From contig NZ_FPIR01000020.1 of NCBI RefSeq assembly GCF_900119155.1, forward strand, positions 1 to 64,000: a stretch of 64,000 nucleotides of DNA, read 5' to 3'. The notes beneath the pieces were generated by a model, which worked only from the letters and a program-made list of their open reading frames with translations, had not been told where the DNA came from and searched no databases. This DNA is from Ruminococcus sp. YE71. GTDB lineage: Bacteria > Bacillota > Clostridia > Oscillospirales > Ruminococcaceae. Below, in pieces: positions 63,802 to 64,000 of this stretch (position 1 is its first letter; each line of letters begins with the position of its first letter). Made by a program: the position numbers and the translations under genes.

Positions 63802-64000
63802 ATGGAGAAGATAAGAACCGGAATTTATGCGTCAGGCGAAGTGCTTGCGGAGTGCGATGACTACTGTGCCAAGCATGAAATAAGCCGCTCGGAACTGATA
63901 GAGCAGTCATTGAAATTGTTTCTTGCAACAAGAGTGATTGCTGACAAGTGTGATGTGCTTGTACCAGAACTCGCGGAGTGCATCGCTCACGCCAGCGATG
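63802..64000 (+). CDS. Ribbon-helix-helix-like protein, 3' partial
   Basis: At least 66 residues (MEKIRTGIYASGEVLAECDD; KHEISRSELIEQSLKLFL), cut by the end of the window. The short beta strand followed by two helices is like the preceding gene. GGAGG at 63789-63793 is 8 bases before the ATG. Likely operon of paired accessory DNA-binding proteins of the element. Confidence 0.65.
   Translation, partial: MEKIRTGIYASGEVLAECDDYCAKHEISRSELIEQSLKLFLATRVIADKCDVLVPELAECIAHASD

Overview
The window reads as a chromosomal segment of a cellulolytic Gram-positive anaerobe of the Ruminococcus / Oscillospiraceae type. Reasons seen in the sequence: two adjacent secreted GH9 cellulases (one with a CBM3-like, one with a CBM4-like and Ig-like architecture), a GH26 mannanase with CBM35 and a type I dockerin, LL-diaminopimelate aminotransferase, BspA-type leucine-rich repeats, an ANTAR regulator next to glnA, and near-consensus TTGACA-17-TATAAT promoters. 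The genus is inference, not proven.

Layout. 1-4400: the end of a surface protein built of 69-residue InlB-type repeats, a polytopic membrane protein and an AIM24-family protein. 4400-18700: a nitrogen/glutamine block: glnA with an ANTAR regulator, pyrG-dapL, gltBD and purF. Four of its transcription units (glnA, pyrG, gltBD, purF) start with a promoter followed at once by a hairpin with a six-base A..G.. loop that overlaps an intrinsic terminator, which suggests a shared antitermination regulon. The gaps here are filled by a dispersed repeat family. 18800-24130: esterase, S66 peptidase, MBL hydrolase, GAF-GGDEF, GNAT, P1 peptidase. 24300-29100: a stand-alone condensation-like / zinc ribbon / ACP / AMP-ligase / hydrolase operon behind a LacI/CcpA-type palindrome, a candidate uncharacterised acyl or peptide biosynthetic pathway. 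29350-36400: lipocalin/tocopherol-cyclase-like protein, GGDEF protein, SulP transporter, ECF sigma with a PASTA-bearing membrane partner.

37300-45750: three plant-cell-wall-degrading enzymes, each with its own promoter, followed by a secreted LRR protein on the other strand. 47800-51120: an AT-rich two-gene ATPase + HNH nuclease cassette (Septu-like defence). 51500-57260: a CooS-type carbon monoxide dehydrogenase homologue with a 15-histidine N-terminal tail and an Asp in place of one C-cluster cysteine, two small membrane proteins downstream, and a NitT/TauT-type ABC transporter upstream; a MITE lies between cooS and the transporter.

57590-64000: left part of an integrated element. Its border is a 3' fragment of tRNA-Leu cut at the anticodon loop; the element then carries an XRE regulator, a long ECF-type sigma factor, an ASCH protein, broken gene ends, an internally deleted DUF927 protein and ribbon-helix-helix-like proteins, and runs off the window.
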